DNA of 64,000 bases, taken from positions 7,874,001 through 7,938,000 of the forward strand of contig CANTUV010000009.1 of assembly GCA_947685225.1 (NCBI GenBank). The letters run 5' to 3'. The position numbers and the translations under genes are program-made. Shown here piece after piece: positions 1 to 10,440 of this stretch (position 1 is the first letter of the stretch; every line of letters starts with the position of its first letter). Under the pieces are notes generated by a model. The model did no database searches. It saw nothing but the letters and a program-made list of their open reading frames with translations, and was not told the origin of the DNA. Source of the stretch: Garcia nutans. Taxonomy: Eukaryota; Streptophyta; Magnoliopsida; Malpighiales; Euphorbiaceae.

Positions 1-260
1 ACTACTGGCGAAATGGTCCGCACTGATTTTCGGAATGAAAAAATCGTTGCCGATTTTTTCGTCGCCGATTTTTATTTTTATTTTTTTGTTTATTATTATT
101 TTTTTATTAATAAAAATTAAATACTAAAGCAAAAATTATTTAATTAAGATAACAAAAAATTTATTTTGGACTAATTAAAATATATTGGACCACACAAAAA
201 TTATTTTGGACTAATTAAAATATATTGGACCGTATTGGATAAAAAAATTAAGGGTCTACA
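1..260 (-). mobile_element. Tat-type LTR, partial (sense 5' end)
   Basis: The terminal sequence AAGGGTCTACA at 250-260 is the same plus-strand end found on the other Tat LTRs here (18371-18381 and 54873-54883). The GGCGAAATGG and GCCGATTTTT blocks just inside it also match the Tat-C LTR near 54660-54740. The LTR therefore reads on the minus strand and starts (TGTAGACC) at 260. The sequence after 260 lacks the tract that follows the 3' LTR of Tat-C. This is thus either a solo LTR or the 5' LTR of an element lying left of the window. Confidence 0.75.
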
Positions 261-845
261 GTTTCCTTGATTTCTATTTCCCATTTAGAGTTTTTATTTT
301 CCAAGATTTATCATTATTATTGTTTTTCAAGATTTACTATTTCTTATTTATTGGCAATTATTAAATTGCATGTGCCTTGGAGCGGGGTGTTACATATAAT
401 GGCTAGAGCTAAGATCCCCTTTGATTGGAATTTTTGAGTTGTAATTTTAATTACCCCTTTTTTTATTTCCTCCATTTACTTGCTTTAAATGAATGCCACA
501 ACTATGTGTTGCTCATGCACAATTATATTTTTCATTTATCTTTATTAAATGTCGTCATAAAAGTCTTTTTCATAAAAGGTTAAAATTTCATTAAAGGGAA
601 ATCAAATTTTACTTAACTTGAAAACCTAGTCTAGCACCCATCGTGATTGGTTCAAGACTAGTATCCACCCAATTAAATATTAATCCCTAGTTGTCTCTTT
701 GAGCCTTCATAAAATTTTAGCTTTCTTTTCAATAGCATATAACCCCAACAACTTGCCCTGAGCTGTTGTGATACTTTTAACAAGTCTTATGATCACTAAG
801 ATGAAGAGGCAAGAAGATAAAAAGAAAGCAATGATTAGTCAAGGT

Positions 846-953
846 CATGAAGATAGTTGAATTTCTCAAGACCATGAAGATAGTTGATGTTTTCAAGACC
901 ATAAGGGTAGTTGAAGTTTTCAAGACCATAAAGGTAGTTGAAGTTCCCTTAAT
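846..953 (+). repeat. 27-bp tandem repeat, four units
   Basis: Four consecutive 27-bp units begin with CATGAAGATAGTTGA or CATAAGGGTAGTTGA and end with TCAAGAC; the last unit is degenerate. Since 27 is a multiple of three, the repeat keeps one frame open and creates a spurious 73-residue reading frame of nine-residue repeats (type MKIVEFLKT). It has no homology to a domain I recognise, so I treat it as a minisatellite. Confidence 0.8.
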
Positions 954-1085
954 ATCTCCAATATATCAAAACAACATTAGAGTAACAAATGATTTATCCC
1001 TATTAAAGAAGATTTATGTTACTCCACTTATCCATTATTGGAAGCCTAAGTTAGTACAAACAAGATGACTCTTTTAGAGCTAGAA

Positions 1086-1203
1086 CAAAAAAAAAAACCA
1101 ACAATAAAAGAGAAGAAAAGAAAACAAGAGAAATGAGAGCAAAGAAAAAAAGAAGAAGAAAAGAAAGAAAAGAGAAAGAAAAGAGAAAAAAAGAAAAAAA
1201 AAA
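1086..1203 (+). repeat. Purine-rich low-complexity tract
   Basis: This is an almost pure A/G run of about 115 bp made of AGAAGAAAAG-type words. A second, shorter run lies at about 1385-1475. Such tracts are common in long 3' regions of Tat/Ogre elements. No coding signal is seen. Confidence 0.6.
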
Positions 1204-2160
1204 CCCAAAATGGTTCAAAAAGCCAACTGAGTTCTCTTTGACCTAAGACAACAAAAGGCTTCCATTTGGTTTATAAGAATGGTTTGACTTGAATTGGTCC
1301 AACCCAACCAAAGATTCAATTAAAATTGGAGAAAAAGAGGAAGATCATTCAGTTCTTGAAAGTTCTATACTTGACAGTCCTACAAGGAAAAGGACAAAAT
1401 TATAAAATGCTCAAAGAAAGGGAGGAGTAAGAAAAATAAAAAGAAAGAAAAGGGAGAAGAAGAGAAGAAACAAATTTGGGAACCAAACTTTTTGGAAAGG
1501 CAAAGACTATCCCAATCAAGAACTAGATTAATGCCAAGAAGATAGAAGGAATTTGGAGTCTAGCAAACTTGCCTCCAAGCTGCCTAAAATTCAAACAAGA
1601 AATTTAAAGTGTGAGGGTTTGTCCATTGTGTCACATCAGCTCCTATCTCAAAATGGCCTTCATTTAACCCGTGTTCCTCATAGACCCCATTTCAAGCCTA
1701 TCAAAGACCTGTTGATCTCTCTTGGTAGGTAGAGTCTATTAGTGGAGATAGTTTGGATAAGCATGCATATGAGATAGACAGTATTTAAACTCAAATGAGA
1801 CCTTTGACCAAGTAATGTGTATGTGCCTATCTGAAGTGCAACAGTTCTTGCTTAAATGGAAATAATTCTCGAGTTTAGTACGGTAACTAGGGTTGTCATG
1901 TTATAGATATGTTAATTTGAAAAATCAAGTCCTGAGGTACATTGACATTAATTTGGCAAAGCCAACATTTGATTCAAAAAAAAAAGTTTTGTCATACAAA
2001 GCCTTCAAGTTAAGGGAGGAATGTTGAACCTCCAAAGGACACATTGGGCAAAGGAGATGATTATTGGCAAGGTCATGAAGAAACTACCAACTGACATGCT
2101 AAAACATAGTTTGAAATAGATGCATCCCTGACTCTGCTGCTTAGGGTCTCCACCACTCAT

Positions 2161-4915
2161 TGTGAGCGGGGATTTTTGCCCCCACTCCCAGTGGAATGGT
2201 TCTTGTGACTTCGGCACTGTTTAGGCTCGGGGCCTTAGAGAACACGAACCTAAGTTCGAAGAAAATGGAGTCGCCACCCGGACAGACCAATAAAAAGAAA
2301 GGGGTGGATGACTCGATTCCTAAGGAATCCCCAAGCCCCTAATGGGTTCAGAAAGTTGGGTACGTGTGGGGAAGGTGAGAAATGGCCCAGCACCCCCACT
2401 GTTAGCAAATCGTGAAGAATCTGCAACCCTTGCCGCAGCGGAAAACAAAAAAAAATTCTTTCGATTTACTCACAGGATCCATGTGATCCATTCAGTTCGA
2501 TAAAAGAGATTCGAAACTAACCTTTTTGTGTAGCTTCAAAACGATTAACAGATGCTGCCTTCTGAAGACGAACACCCTCTAATGAAATCCACACAAACGT
2601 ACGCCGGTCTGAGTGCTAGCTCACCAACGGCAGTGGCTGAACCTTTTCAAAACAAAACTAGGGTTTTTTAGGTTTTTTCTCTTCTTACGTTTTCTTTTTC
2701 AAAACGAATAATGAGATCATTAAACCTCCAGTCCTTTTAAAACCGTTTTAAAAGACTTCTTTTTTATCAAAACCCTAACTGTCCATATCCCATATGGACC
2801 CACGTTTTAATAATTATTATCTAATAATAATTATTATAACAATATTATTATTATTATCTAATAATAATAATAATACTAACAACAATAATTAAATATAATT
2901 ATTATTATTTAAGAACAACCTACGTTCTATGTGTGTGACCCGATAGGCTCATATTAATTGGTAGTGTATTTCAATCTCTATTGAAATGCACAAATCATAA
3001 TTGGCCTCTAGCAAGACATTACGACTACCCAATTAATCATGAGAATCATTATAAATGAAAAACCTGAAATAGTACATGCATTAATCCCTTTGTCACACGA
3101 TATCTAGTTTGAACATAAGTCATAGTAAATGTCATACTTATATTGTCCAAACTTATGATTACTCGATCTCCAAGTTAACTGATAAACAAATAAGATTGAT
3201 CTTATATCAACTTATTTGAGCATGGCCATGCATTTCTCAGTTACACTTATCGAGGGGCCCAGAAGATATCTCTCTCATAGAGAGGGACAAATTCCATCTT
3301 GATTGTTCATTTTCCTCTACATAATTTATATCATGTTCAAGAATAACCTTTATAATTATCTAGTTACAGATAACGTTTGATCATGTCAAAACATAATATT
3401 CCTTATGTTGGAAACTATGACAATCTCAAGTCAAAGGATTAAATGAAAACTATTATGAGATACACTTATGACATTAAACCATGAAGTGATATCTGTGTGG
3501 GTCTATCCAATACACTGTTCTCTAACATGTATCCATAATATTGATTTGTATCTTCATACCTATAATCATCTTATGATTATCAAATCAATATTACACTAGT
3601 TATATTTATTATTATCTCCATAACAATAATAAACCAGGGATATAATCATTATTATATATAACATGCAAACATAACAATGATAATAAAAACTTCTTTATTA
3701 ATAACAAAATGAATAACATTAAGGTCCAAATCAATGGCCTAGGGCATATACACTAACACCCACAACGCCCAGTTCATTGGAACCGGCCTCCTTTATAGGT
3801 CTTTAATATTATAAAATTCTTAAATATAACAACATTATCCATATTACACAAAATAATTAAAAGAAAGCATCAATATATTAAAATCAAAGCAAGGTCCAAG
3901 AAAAACAAATAAATGGACACCCATCCAAGGATGGAAACATGTCCTTACATCACATGCCTAAATAGGACACCCACCGAAAGGTAGAAACATGTCCTTTACA
4001 TAGGTTCTAAAATAGAAAAGCGAATTAAATTACATGATGTTTAAATGAGGTACCCACCAAGTGGAAACATACCTCTTACAACATTTAGAAATCTAAATAA
4101 ATTGATAAAAGTAAATAACCATTCATAATAAATAAATCATTCATCAAAGGTACCAAATATCAATAAAATTAAACATCCATCCATGATAAATAAAATAAAC
4201 CAAGCATTGAACTTACATAAATTAAAGCATATAAAATCAAAACATAATCAAATATGGAATTGAATAAAGCAAATAAAAGTCCAATTATAGCTACTGTGAC
4301 TTTTTATGGAATTAAAATAGATTAAGGTTTTATGTTTTAAAAGGTTGGTAAGACTCTTTGATTAACTAAATTAATATTTGAATGGTGAAATCATGAAACT
4401 AGGGTTTTAGACACTTTAAAATACTTTTGATTCATGGTTTTAAATGATGATTTCAAGCTATTGTGTAAATTTAAAATATTTATGGTTTTATGGTTTTTAA
4501 TGTTTTAAAGGATTAGGGCTTAGAAAAAATTAAGGTTTAAGGTTTTAAAGGAGTTAGAGTTTATTATTTTAGGTTTAGAAGTTGAATTAGGGTTTTAGGA
4601 TTTAAAATTAGGGTCTCGGGTGATGAATTTGAATTAGGGTTTAGAAAGACAATTTTATGAATTTATGAATTTAAACAAATGGATTAAAGTTTTTATAAAT
4701 AGAAAAGATTTTTTTTATGGCTTTTTGGAAGAAACAAAACCTAGTTTAAACTTTTGAAGGAAACAGAATCAAATTTTGTTTTTGTTGAAAAATATGTTTA
4801 TTTAAGGTTTTAAGATTTTGAAGGGTAAAAATAACTATTTTAAGTCTTTTTGGAAAATAAAGTAACGTATTAGTGTTTTTAACTTTGGAAAAACTAAATT
4901 AAAGTTTTAAGGTTT
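2161..4915 (-). mobile_element. 3' LTR of Tat-A, interrupted and truncated
   Basis: It aligns with the 5' LTR 16255-18381 from its sense 3' end up to about 4915, where homology stops. The sense 5' portion present at about 17636-18381, including the TATA box, is missing here, as are the polypurine tract and the repeat block seen in Tat-C. The copia-like solo LTR at 2400-3758 interrupts it. In one aligned stretch of about 330 bp after that insertion I counted roughly ten differences from the 5' LTR, so the insertion looks fairly young. The deletion must post-date insertion, because the outer end and target duplication are intact. Confidence 0.88.
2400..3758 (-). mobile_element. Copia-like solo LTR inserted in Tat-A 3' LTR
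   Basis: A 1359-bp block begins TGTTAG and ends CTAACA, and is flanked by the direct repeat CCCAC (2395-2399 and 3759-3763). Removing it restores the Tat LTR as read at 16485-16500. It has no coding capacity. Read on the minus strand it begins TGTTAGTGTATATGCCCTAG and ends with a TTCCGCTGCGG segment before CTAACA, a style I associate with plant Ty1/copia LTRs; the superfamily call is inference. A lone LTR with a target duplication is the usual product of recombination between two LTRs. Confidence 0.82.
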
Positions 4916-4981
4916 ATTCATGAATAGTAAAACTTACTATTCATGAACAGTTTTGAATTTGACTTTATGCTTGCCGTTCCT

Positions 4982-4990
4982 CTATAAAAG
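4982..4990 (+). promoter_or_regulatory. TATA box of antisense PMD gene, Tat-A
   Basis: CTATAAAAG lies 95-103 bp before the ATG at 5085, preceded by TTGCCGTTCCT. Tat-C has the same GCCGTTCCT plus CTATATAAA at the same distance from its PMD ATG, so the element appears conserved rather than random AT richness. Confidence 0.6.
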
Positions 4991-5084
4991 GCCACCAATC
5001 CTTCATTTCATATCACAATTTCAATTTTAATTTTGTAATTCTCTCAAATTTCTTTTCAATTTTAGCATATATTTTTCAAAAACA

Positions 5085-7373
5085 ATGCATGCTTCGAGGT
5101 CGGGTACTCATTCTAATGCCGAGTTGTTGGAGTTTATTCGGCATCATGAAGACGAAAATCTAGATATACTGGCCGGGATGCCGCTCCATCGCAGTTCCAA
5201 TCCAAAAAGCGAGGTAATTATTTTTTTTCTTTTTTTTTCTTTCTGTTTTGCGCTCTTTTCTTTCTCTCTCTTTTTTTTGTTACATATATATATATTATTG
5301 TGAGAAATAAATTAATTTAAGTAGATAAAATAACACGTACTTACCTGGTATTAACTTACCTGGGTCTGTGTTAGCATGATCGTTGTGTCGTTCGGCCGGA
5401 GGCTGTACTTATAAAGCCCGACAATGGTACAATGTAATGCCTTCTCGGGTAAGGCGGATTATCTGAGATTGCGGCTTCGAACATTTCATCTTACAATTGC
5501 CATTCGAAGAATACCAGATAGACCGAAGTGTAGTCCAGACGCTTGCAGAGCGATGGCTGGATACAACTCACACTTTTCACTTGCCCATTGGGGAGATGAC
5601 AATTGGTCCAGTCGATTTTACTGCCATAACCGGCCTTCGATATGATGGTGTTTCGGTTCCTCTGACCAATGAAATTTTAACATTTGAAGAAATTTAGGAA
5701 TTAATTGGTATGGAACTGTCATATAAAGGGTCTTTTAAGATAAAAATCGAGCCGATTCACAGTTATTAGATTAACTACGAAGGTCGGATTGGCAGAAACA
5801 GGGCCAAACCGTATGCTCAAGGATTTTTGTTATATCTTCTCGGGTCGACCATTTTAGGCAGCACTGAATCATCCATTCACTTGTCAGTGTTGAGTGCCCT
5901 TTCTTATCTCAGAATGGTACCATCTTCTGGCTGGGGTGAAGCTGGTCTCGCATGTCTTTACCATGGCCTTGATAAGCTTTGCTGAAACAAGAATTCTTTT
6001 ATCGGCTTGATGGCGGTTGTTGAGGTATTCTTTCTTCCACCAATGTCTTTTCCCCTCTTCTCTTGCGTGAATGTGATCTTTATTGTTATTGTAGATATGG
6101 GCATATGAACACAACCTCGTGAGGGTACCCGGCATTTCCCGAGAGAGAATCGAGTATCTGAGATTAAATTACTAGTTGTCTGATCATGTGGATGTTCCCG
6201 GCTCTCATCATGTGCATACTCATCGCTTTGTGTTGAGCCGCTTTACCCTGGGATCAGCTAAAATAACATTAGTATGCTTTAAATTTTATGTGAAAGTTTT
6301 ACTTACCTTATGTTATTTTGCAGGTAAATTTAGCCTGGTGGAATCCAGAGGAGCGAGCAAATTGGTCTCCTTTGATGAGGGCTGCACTGTCTTTCCAACA
6401 TTCTTGCAGAATTATTACTGGCCCAGTGTCTAGTGGATGGTTTCTCAGGTAGAGAGTTTATGAATGGTTTCTTGGTCCAGAGCAGCGGAGGTTTCCGATG
6501 CAAATCCCAAAATATACTTTAAATATTATGTCGATGTCGGAGGATGCATGGTGGTCGGCCCGGTATGGTTATGATGCTGAGTCATTTCTCCATTTACCGA
6601 GTCCATTTTATGTCCGTTTTATTCAAATGAGACTCTTGCACTTTGATGTATCCCCTGTCAGTGTACGGGAGATTTTTGATGAAATGAGGGTAGAGATGAG
6701 GAGGAACATCATGGAGATGCAGGAGAGTTTGTTCCACATCTCGGGGCTAGTACTTCTCAGGTAAAACTTTTACCACTTTTCCATTGCAACTGCTTTTCCT
6801 TTCTTTGATTCTCTAATGATTGTCGCAGGTTGTTGGCTCATTTGATCATGAGGCTGGACCTTCTTTTACTGCCCCTTCTTTTGCTCATTCTAGCCCGCCG
6901 GATATTCCATCTCATCCGCAGGGTATTGATATGAACTACCTGGTACGTTCCTTATTTCATAATAGTTTATGCTATATGTATGCAAGATTATATATGCTCT
7001 TACCTTTTCCTTCTTGGCTCACAGTGGATGCTCGAAGAACAAAATAAGAAACTTCAAGAAGAATTAGTTGCAATTCGCCAGCAGGCTTCTCATTTTGAAA
7101 GTTTATATCATCAATCCGAACAAAATTTCCATAACTTTCAATTTTGGGGGATGAGGGATCCCAGTGCTTCTTTATCAAGAGGCCCCCCAGACTGATGAAC
7201 ATGAGATCCTTTCATCTGCTTCTGATGAAGACCATGACAAATCGGAACTCCAAGGCAATAGGGATTTTAGTGCTTCTGCTTCGGGTGATCCCGGAACGAG
7301 TAATTTGCCTCCTCCTCCAACAGGCGATGATTTTTTCAAGTCTTTATTTGGTGACCTACCACCACCCTCTTAG
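5085..7373 (+). pseudogene. Plant mobile domain (PMD/MAIN-like) gene, antisense passenger of Tat-A
   Basis: Exon 1 is 5085-5213 (43 residues, MHASRSGTHSNAELLEFIRH) with a GT donor at 5214. The PMD core follows in exon 2 (to 6024): ERWLDTTHTFHLPIGEMTIG, a LRYDGVSVPLT block and GFLLYLLGSTILG. Exon 3 starts at 6095 with the WAYEH..RVPGISRERIEYL block, exon 4 is 6324-6760 (NLAWWNPEERANW), exon 5 is 6829-6942, and exon 6 starts at 7025. Exon 6 encodes a likely coiled coil (MLEEQNKKLQEELVAIRQQ) and a Pro-rich end, PPPPTGDDFF..GDLPPPS. Damage includes an in-frame stop after TFEEI near 5695, further stops, a frameshift near 7150, and a third-intron donor changed to CT at 6258. Host PMD proteins (MAIN, MAIL1) are nuclear and linked to silencing and genome stability; whether the TE copies share that role is unknown. 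The family call is from recalled motifs. Confidence 0.8.
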
Positions 7374-7672
7374 TGATATGTAAATATTGTAGCAATTGTA
7401 AAACATTATACAATAATGAAAAATATACAATTTTCCTCTTTATTGTAACTCTTTTCTTCTTTTTTTTCATTTTTTTTCATTATTTTTTTCGTTACTGCAA
7501 AATTTATTATTATTATTATTATTTTGTTAAGTACATTAATTTACAATTCTTTTGTTAAACCAAATCTAATATGGTAAACGAAATTCATTGCCACTTCCTT
7601 TCCTTATGCCATATGGTCTTATCCTTTCCCATCATCTTTTCCATTTCACTTTTGGAAAAGGTTTGTTTCCTT

Positions 7673-7680
7673 TATATAAA
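7673..7680 (+). promoter_or_regulatory. TATA box of antisense DUF7745-like gene, Tat-A
   Basis: TATATAAA lies about 100 bp before the ATG at 7780. Tat-C has TATATAAA at 58406-58413, the same distance from its ATG. The intergenic stretch 7374-7672 is AT-rich with a T-rich run and no other signal I can name. Confidence 0.6.
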
Positions 7681-7779
7681 TCACCCTTCATGCCATATTT
7701 TAATTCATAAACCAAAAATCTCTCTCTTTCAACGTGAAGACTCCCTTTAGCAATTTTTGTTCTCCTTTATTCATCAACC

Positions 7780-8842
7780 ATGACCGAGCACCATTTAAAG
7801 AAAATAAAAATTTTATTTAAGAATATGGATGCCATCCATTGGAAGCAAATTTCATGGTCAAAGCTTGATGTTTTAAAATGTTTTCAAATGTCAAATTGGA
7901 CCACTCCTTCTTACATGCCGTGGCTTCCTTTTGGGATACGGATTCTAGGGTATTTAAAATTAATGGCGTTGAAATATGTCCCTTGATTGAAGAATTTAAG
8001 GCCATCCTTGGACATCCCGATAATCAACAAATGGCGTTACCCACATTGATTTCCAAAACTCAATAGAAGATGCATATGTTATTTCAAATTCCAAAACCCG
8101 AAGTTCTTCAGTTGATGAGAGGTGAAAAAATTCTACTTGCTCCTTCGATTGACTTTTGTTTCTCTCATTTGGCTCCTACTAAGGCATGGGGACGCATGCT
8201 TTGTCTTTGCTTGCTCGACCAATTCTTGTTTGTTTCTTCTAACGGTGATATTGACCCACATGTATTGGATATTATGGACCAAATGGAAGGAGGCTTGTCG
8301 CCGGTACTTGTGATCTTAGCCGAGACCTTAGTTGGATTAGACCGATTTAAATCAGGATTGTCAAAGAGACTGACTGGGAGTCCAATGCTGCTTCAGGTAA
8401 TTACCTAAACTACTCTTTCAGGTTTTTAATTTAGGTTTTCTTTTTCTTTTTCTTTTTTTGCTTCGTTGCTCTGATTTTTGCCTAGTCCGCCCATGCGGGT
8501 TTTCGGAACTAGCGAGCTGTCCTAATTTTTGCCTAAGCTGCCCTTGCGGGTTTTCAACTTAGCGGACTTTTTTCTTTTTCTTTTTTTTAATTCTTTCTTC
8601 ATAGATTTGGCTTCAGGAGCATCTTTGTTTGCTTGATACTCCCTTCATGGATTTTACCAGATACCTGCCACGACATCATTCTGCTAGGAAGCTACTCCAT
8701 CCTGCTTCTTCATATGCTGACTGGGTTGACTGGATCCACTCACGCTCTGAAGTCAATATCCGTTGGTAGGTACCTTGGTGGAAGATTTCTCATATCACCA
8801 TGCAGAGATACTTGATGTATGTTCCCCTTGCAATTACCTTTT
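7780..8842 (+). pseudogene. DUF7745-like gene, antisense passenger of Tat-A
   Basis: Exon 1 runs 7780-8396 (MTEHHLKKIKILFKNMDAIH at the start), the intron 8397-8604 (GTAATT..TAG), and exon 2 from 8605 to about 8842. Key blocks are FLHAVASFWDTDSRVFKING, EICPLIEEFKAILG, LRKSL-like Leu-rich segments, and in exon 2 SARKLLHPASSYADWVDWIH. The SFWD..F.....E..P..EE(F/Y)..ILG pattern resembles the uncharacterised plant domain annotated as DUF7745, related to TE-borne PMD-like proteins. A frameshift near 7885 and a stop at about 8064 break exon 1. Compared with Tat-C, about 240 bp of the 3' end is missing. Function unknown. Confidence 0.72.
8474..8568 (+). repeat. Hairpin-forming repeat pair in the DUF7745-like intron, Tat-A
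   Basis: Two units of about 48 bp read TTTTGCCTA(G/A)..GCCC..GCGGGTTTTC..(A)ACT(A)AGCG. In each, CTAG or CTAAG at the start pairs with CTAG or CTTAG near the end and GCCC pairs with GCGGG, giving an imperfect stem-loop. Similar units recur at 8996-9148 and in Tat-C. Confidence 0.6.
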
Positions 8843-8995
8843 GTCATCACCTTTTGCAATTATGATTATTATTTCATCCATATCTGGTCAAATACTTATA
8901 ACAGTGCACATAGAACAAATTTAATCATTAATTCTATTTTATTATATTAGGGAACAACCAAACATAAAGCCAGCATACACAAGATCACTCCTGTT

Positions 8996-9148
8996 GCCAA
9001 TTAGGCCTTTCGGGTTTTCTATTTGACAATTTTCTCTCATTTAGTCCTAATTGTTGCCTAGCTCGCCCTTTCGGGTTTTCGGAACTAGCGGACTGCTCTA
9101 ACTTTTGTCTAGGCTGCCCTTTTTAAGTTTTCAACCTAACGAGCTCCT
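8996..9148 (+). repeat. Hairpin-forming repeats between DUF7745-like and integrase genes, Tat-A
   Basis: Three related units (one partial) share TTGCC..GCCC or GGCC..TTTCGGGTTTTC. They lie in the spacer where the plus-strand cassette and the minus-strand integrase converge. The rest of 8843-9168 is AT-rich with no gene. Confidence 0.6.
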
Positions 9149-9168
9149 TTTTTCTTCTTTTTTTCCTA

Positions 9169-10440
9169 TCATACATAAAAACTCTTCAACTTGTCAATGT
9201 TTATTGATTCACTAAATTCATTCCCATCCATGTCTGATAACTGCACCGCACCTTTGCTCATGACTTGTTTCACAACATATGGCCCTTCCCAGCTAGGTCT
9301 GAACTTCCCTCTTGGATCAGATACATTAGGCTTATATTGCTTCAACACCAAATCCCCAACTCTGAATTTTCTGATGTTAACCCTTCTACTGTTGGCCCGA
9401 GCTATCTTCTTTTGATACAGTTGGTGATGATACAACGCCTTTAATATTCTCTCTTCTAATAGAGCTAATTATGTGTATCTGCTTGCTACCCATTCCGTTT
9501 CAAGCAGTTTAGCTTCCAAGATTACTCTTAGTGACTTGATCTCAATTTCAATTGGCAATACCGCTTCTATCCCATAAACCAAAGAGAACGGTGTCATCCC
9601 AGTAGGTGTTCGCACACTTGTCCTATATCCCCATAAAGCAAAGGGAAGCATTTTCGACCAGTCCCTATAAGTCTTGGTCATCTTGGATAGAATTTGCTTA
9701 TTTGTCTTGTTTGTTGCTTCCATGACACCATTAGCCTTTGGTCTATAAGGAGAGGACCGATGATGATGGATTTGGTACTTTGAGAATAAATCCTTAACTG
9801 CTTCTTGAAACTGTACCCCATTGTCTGATATCACACTGTGCGGGATCCCATATCTGCAGATGAGGTTCTTTTCGATAAACCTAGCCATTTGACTTGCACC
9901 CAACTTGTTAAAGGATTCGGCTTTGACCCATTTTGAAAAATAATCAATTGCTACTATAATGAAACGGTGACCGTATGAGGCTGTCAGATGTATCTCTCCT
10001 ATAATGTCGATACCCCAGGTGGCAAATGGCCAGGGTGAAGACATTGAATGCAGTTCTTCAGGAGGCATATGATTCAAGTTACCATACATCTGACATTGTT
10101 GGCACTTCTTGACAAACTCAATACAGTCTCTCTCCATGGTCAACCAATAGTAACCTTGTCGAATAATCTTCTTAACTAGGGCCAAACCACTCATGTGTGG
10201 ACCGCAACTTCCCGCATGTATTTCTAACATGATGTGCTCCACTTAAGGCTTTCTTAAACATCTCAAATGCACTCCATCAGGCCATCTTTGATATAACTCT
10301 CCATGGAAGGTGATGTATTGCAATGACCACCTCCATATGGCTCTTCTCTCTTTCTTTGTTGCCCCCGGCAGGTATTCTCTTTCCTCCAAAAATCGCCTTA
10401 TAGTATCATACCACGCATCATGGTCCGTATCAATTTCCAT
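9169..10440 (-). pseudogene. Integrase of Tat-A
   Basis: Reading down from 10440: the N-terminal zinc-binding region (EIHAGSCGPHMSG..CQQCQMYG), the catalytic core with first Asp in FATWGIDIIGE, second Asp in SVISDNGVQF and Glu in KANGVMEATNK, then the C-terminal region (VGDLVLKQYKPNVSDPRGKF..WEGPYVVKQ). The DDE triad is intact. Stops break the frame at 10243-10245 (Glu codon in Tat-C) and 9469-9471 (Gln codon in Tat-C). No chromodomain follows; the protein ends SINIDKLKSFYV at 9169. Integrase would insert the element cDNA into nuclear DNA. It is the last pol domain, with the antisense cassette beyond it. Confidence 0.9.

Larger units (their letters stand above)
261..2155 (+). other. Non-coding DNA, probable internal 3' region of element Tat-B (left part)
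   Basis: There is no credible gene in this 1.9 kb. It is directly continued by 18387-20028 once the Tat-A insertion with its CTCAT duplication is removed, and that right part leads into a plus-strand Tat 3' LTR. I infer it is the long untranslated 3' region of the same element. It contains a short 27-bp tandem repeat and two purine-rich stretches, listed separately. Assignment to Tat-B rests on continuity only; it could instead be older host DNA into which Tat-B and the LTR at 1-260 inserted. Confidence 0.4.

Noticed and set aside
384..410. GGGGTGTTACA followed by TGGCTAGAGC, possibly the end of a plus-strand chromovirus LTR plus a decayed initiator-Met primer site
   Set aside because: No LTR start, pair or coding sequence supports it, and the primer match is poor; kept only as a possibility.
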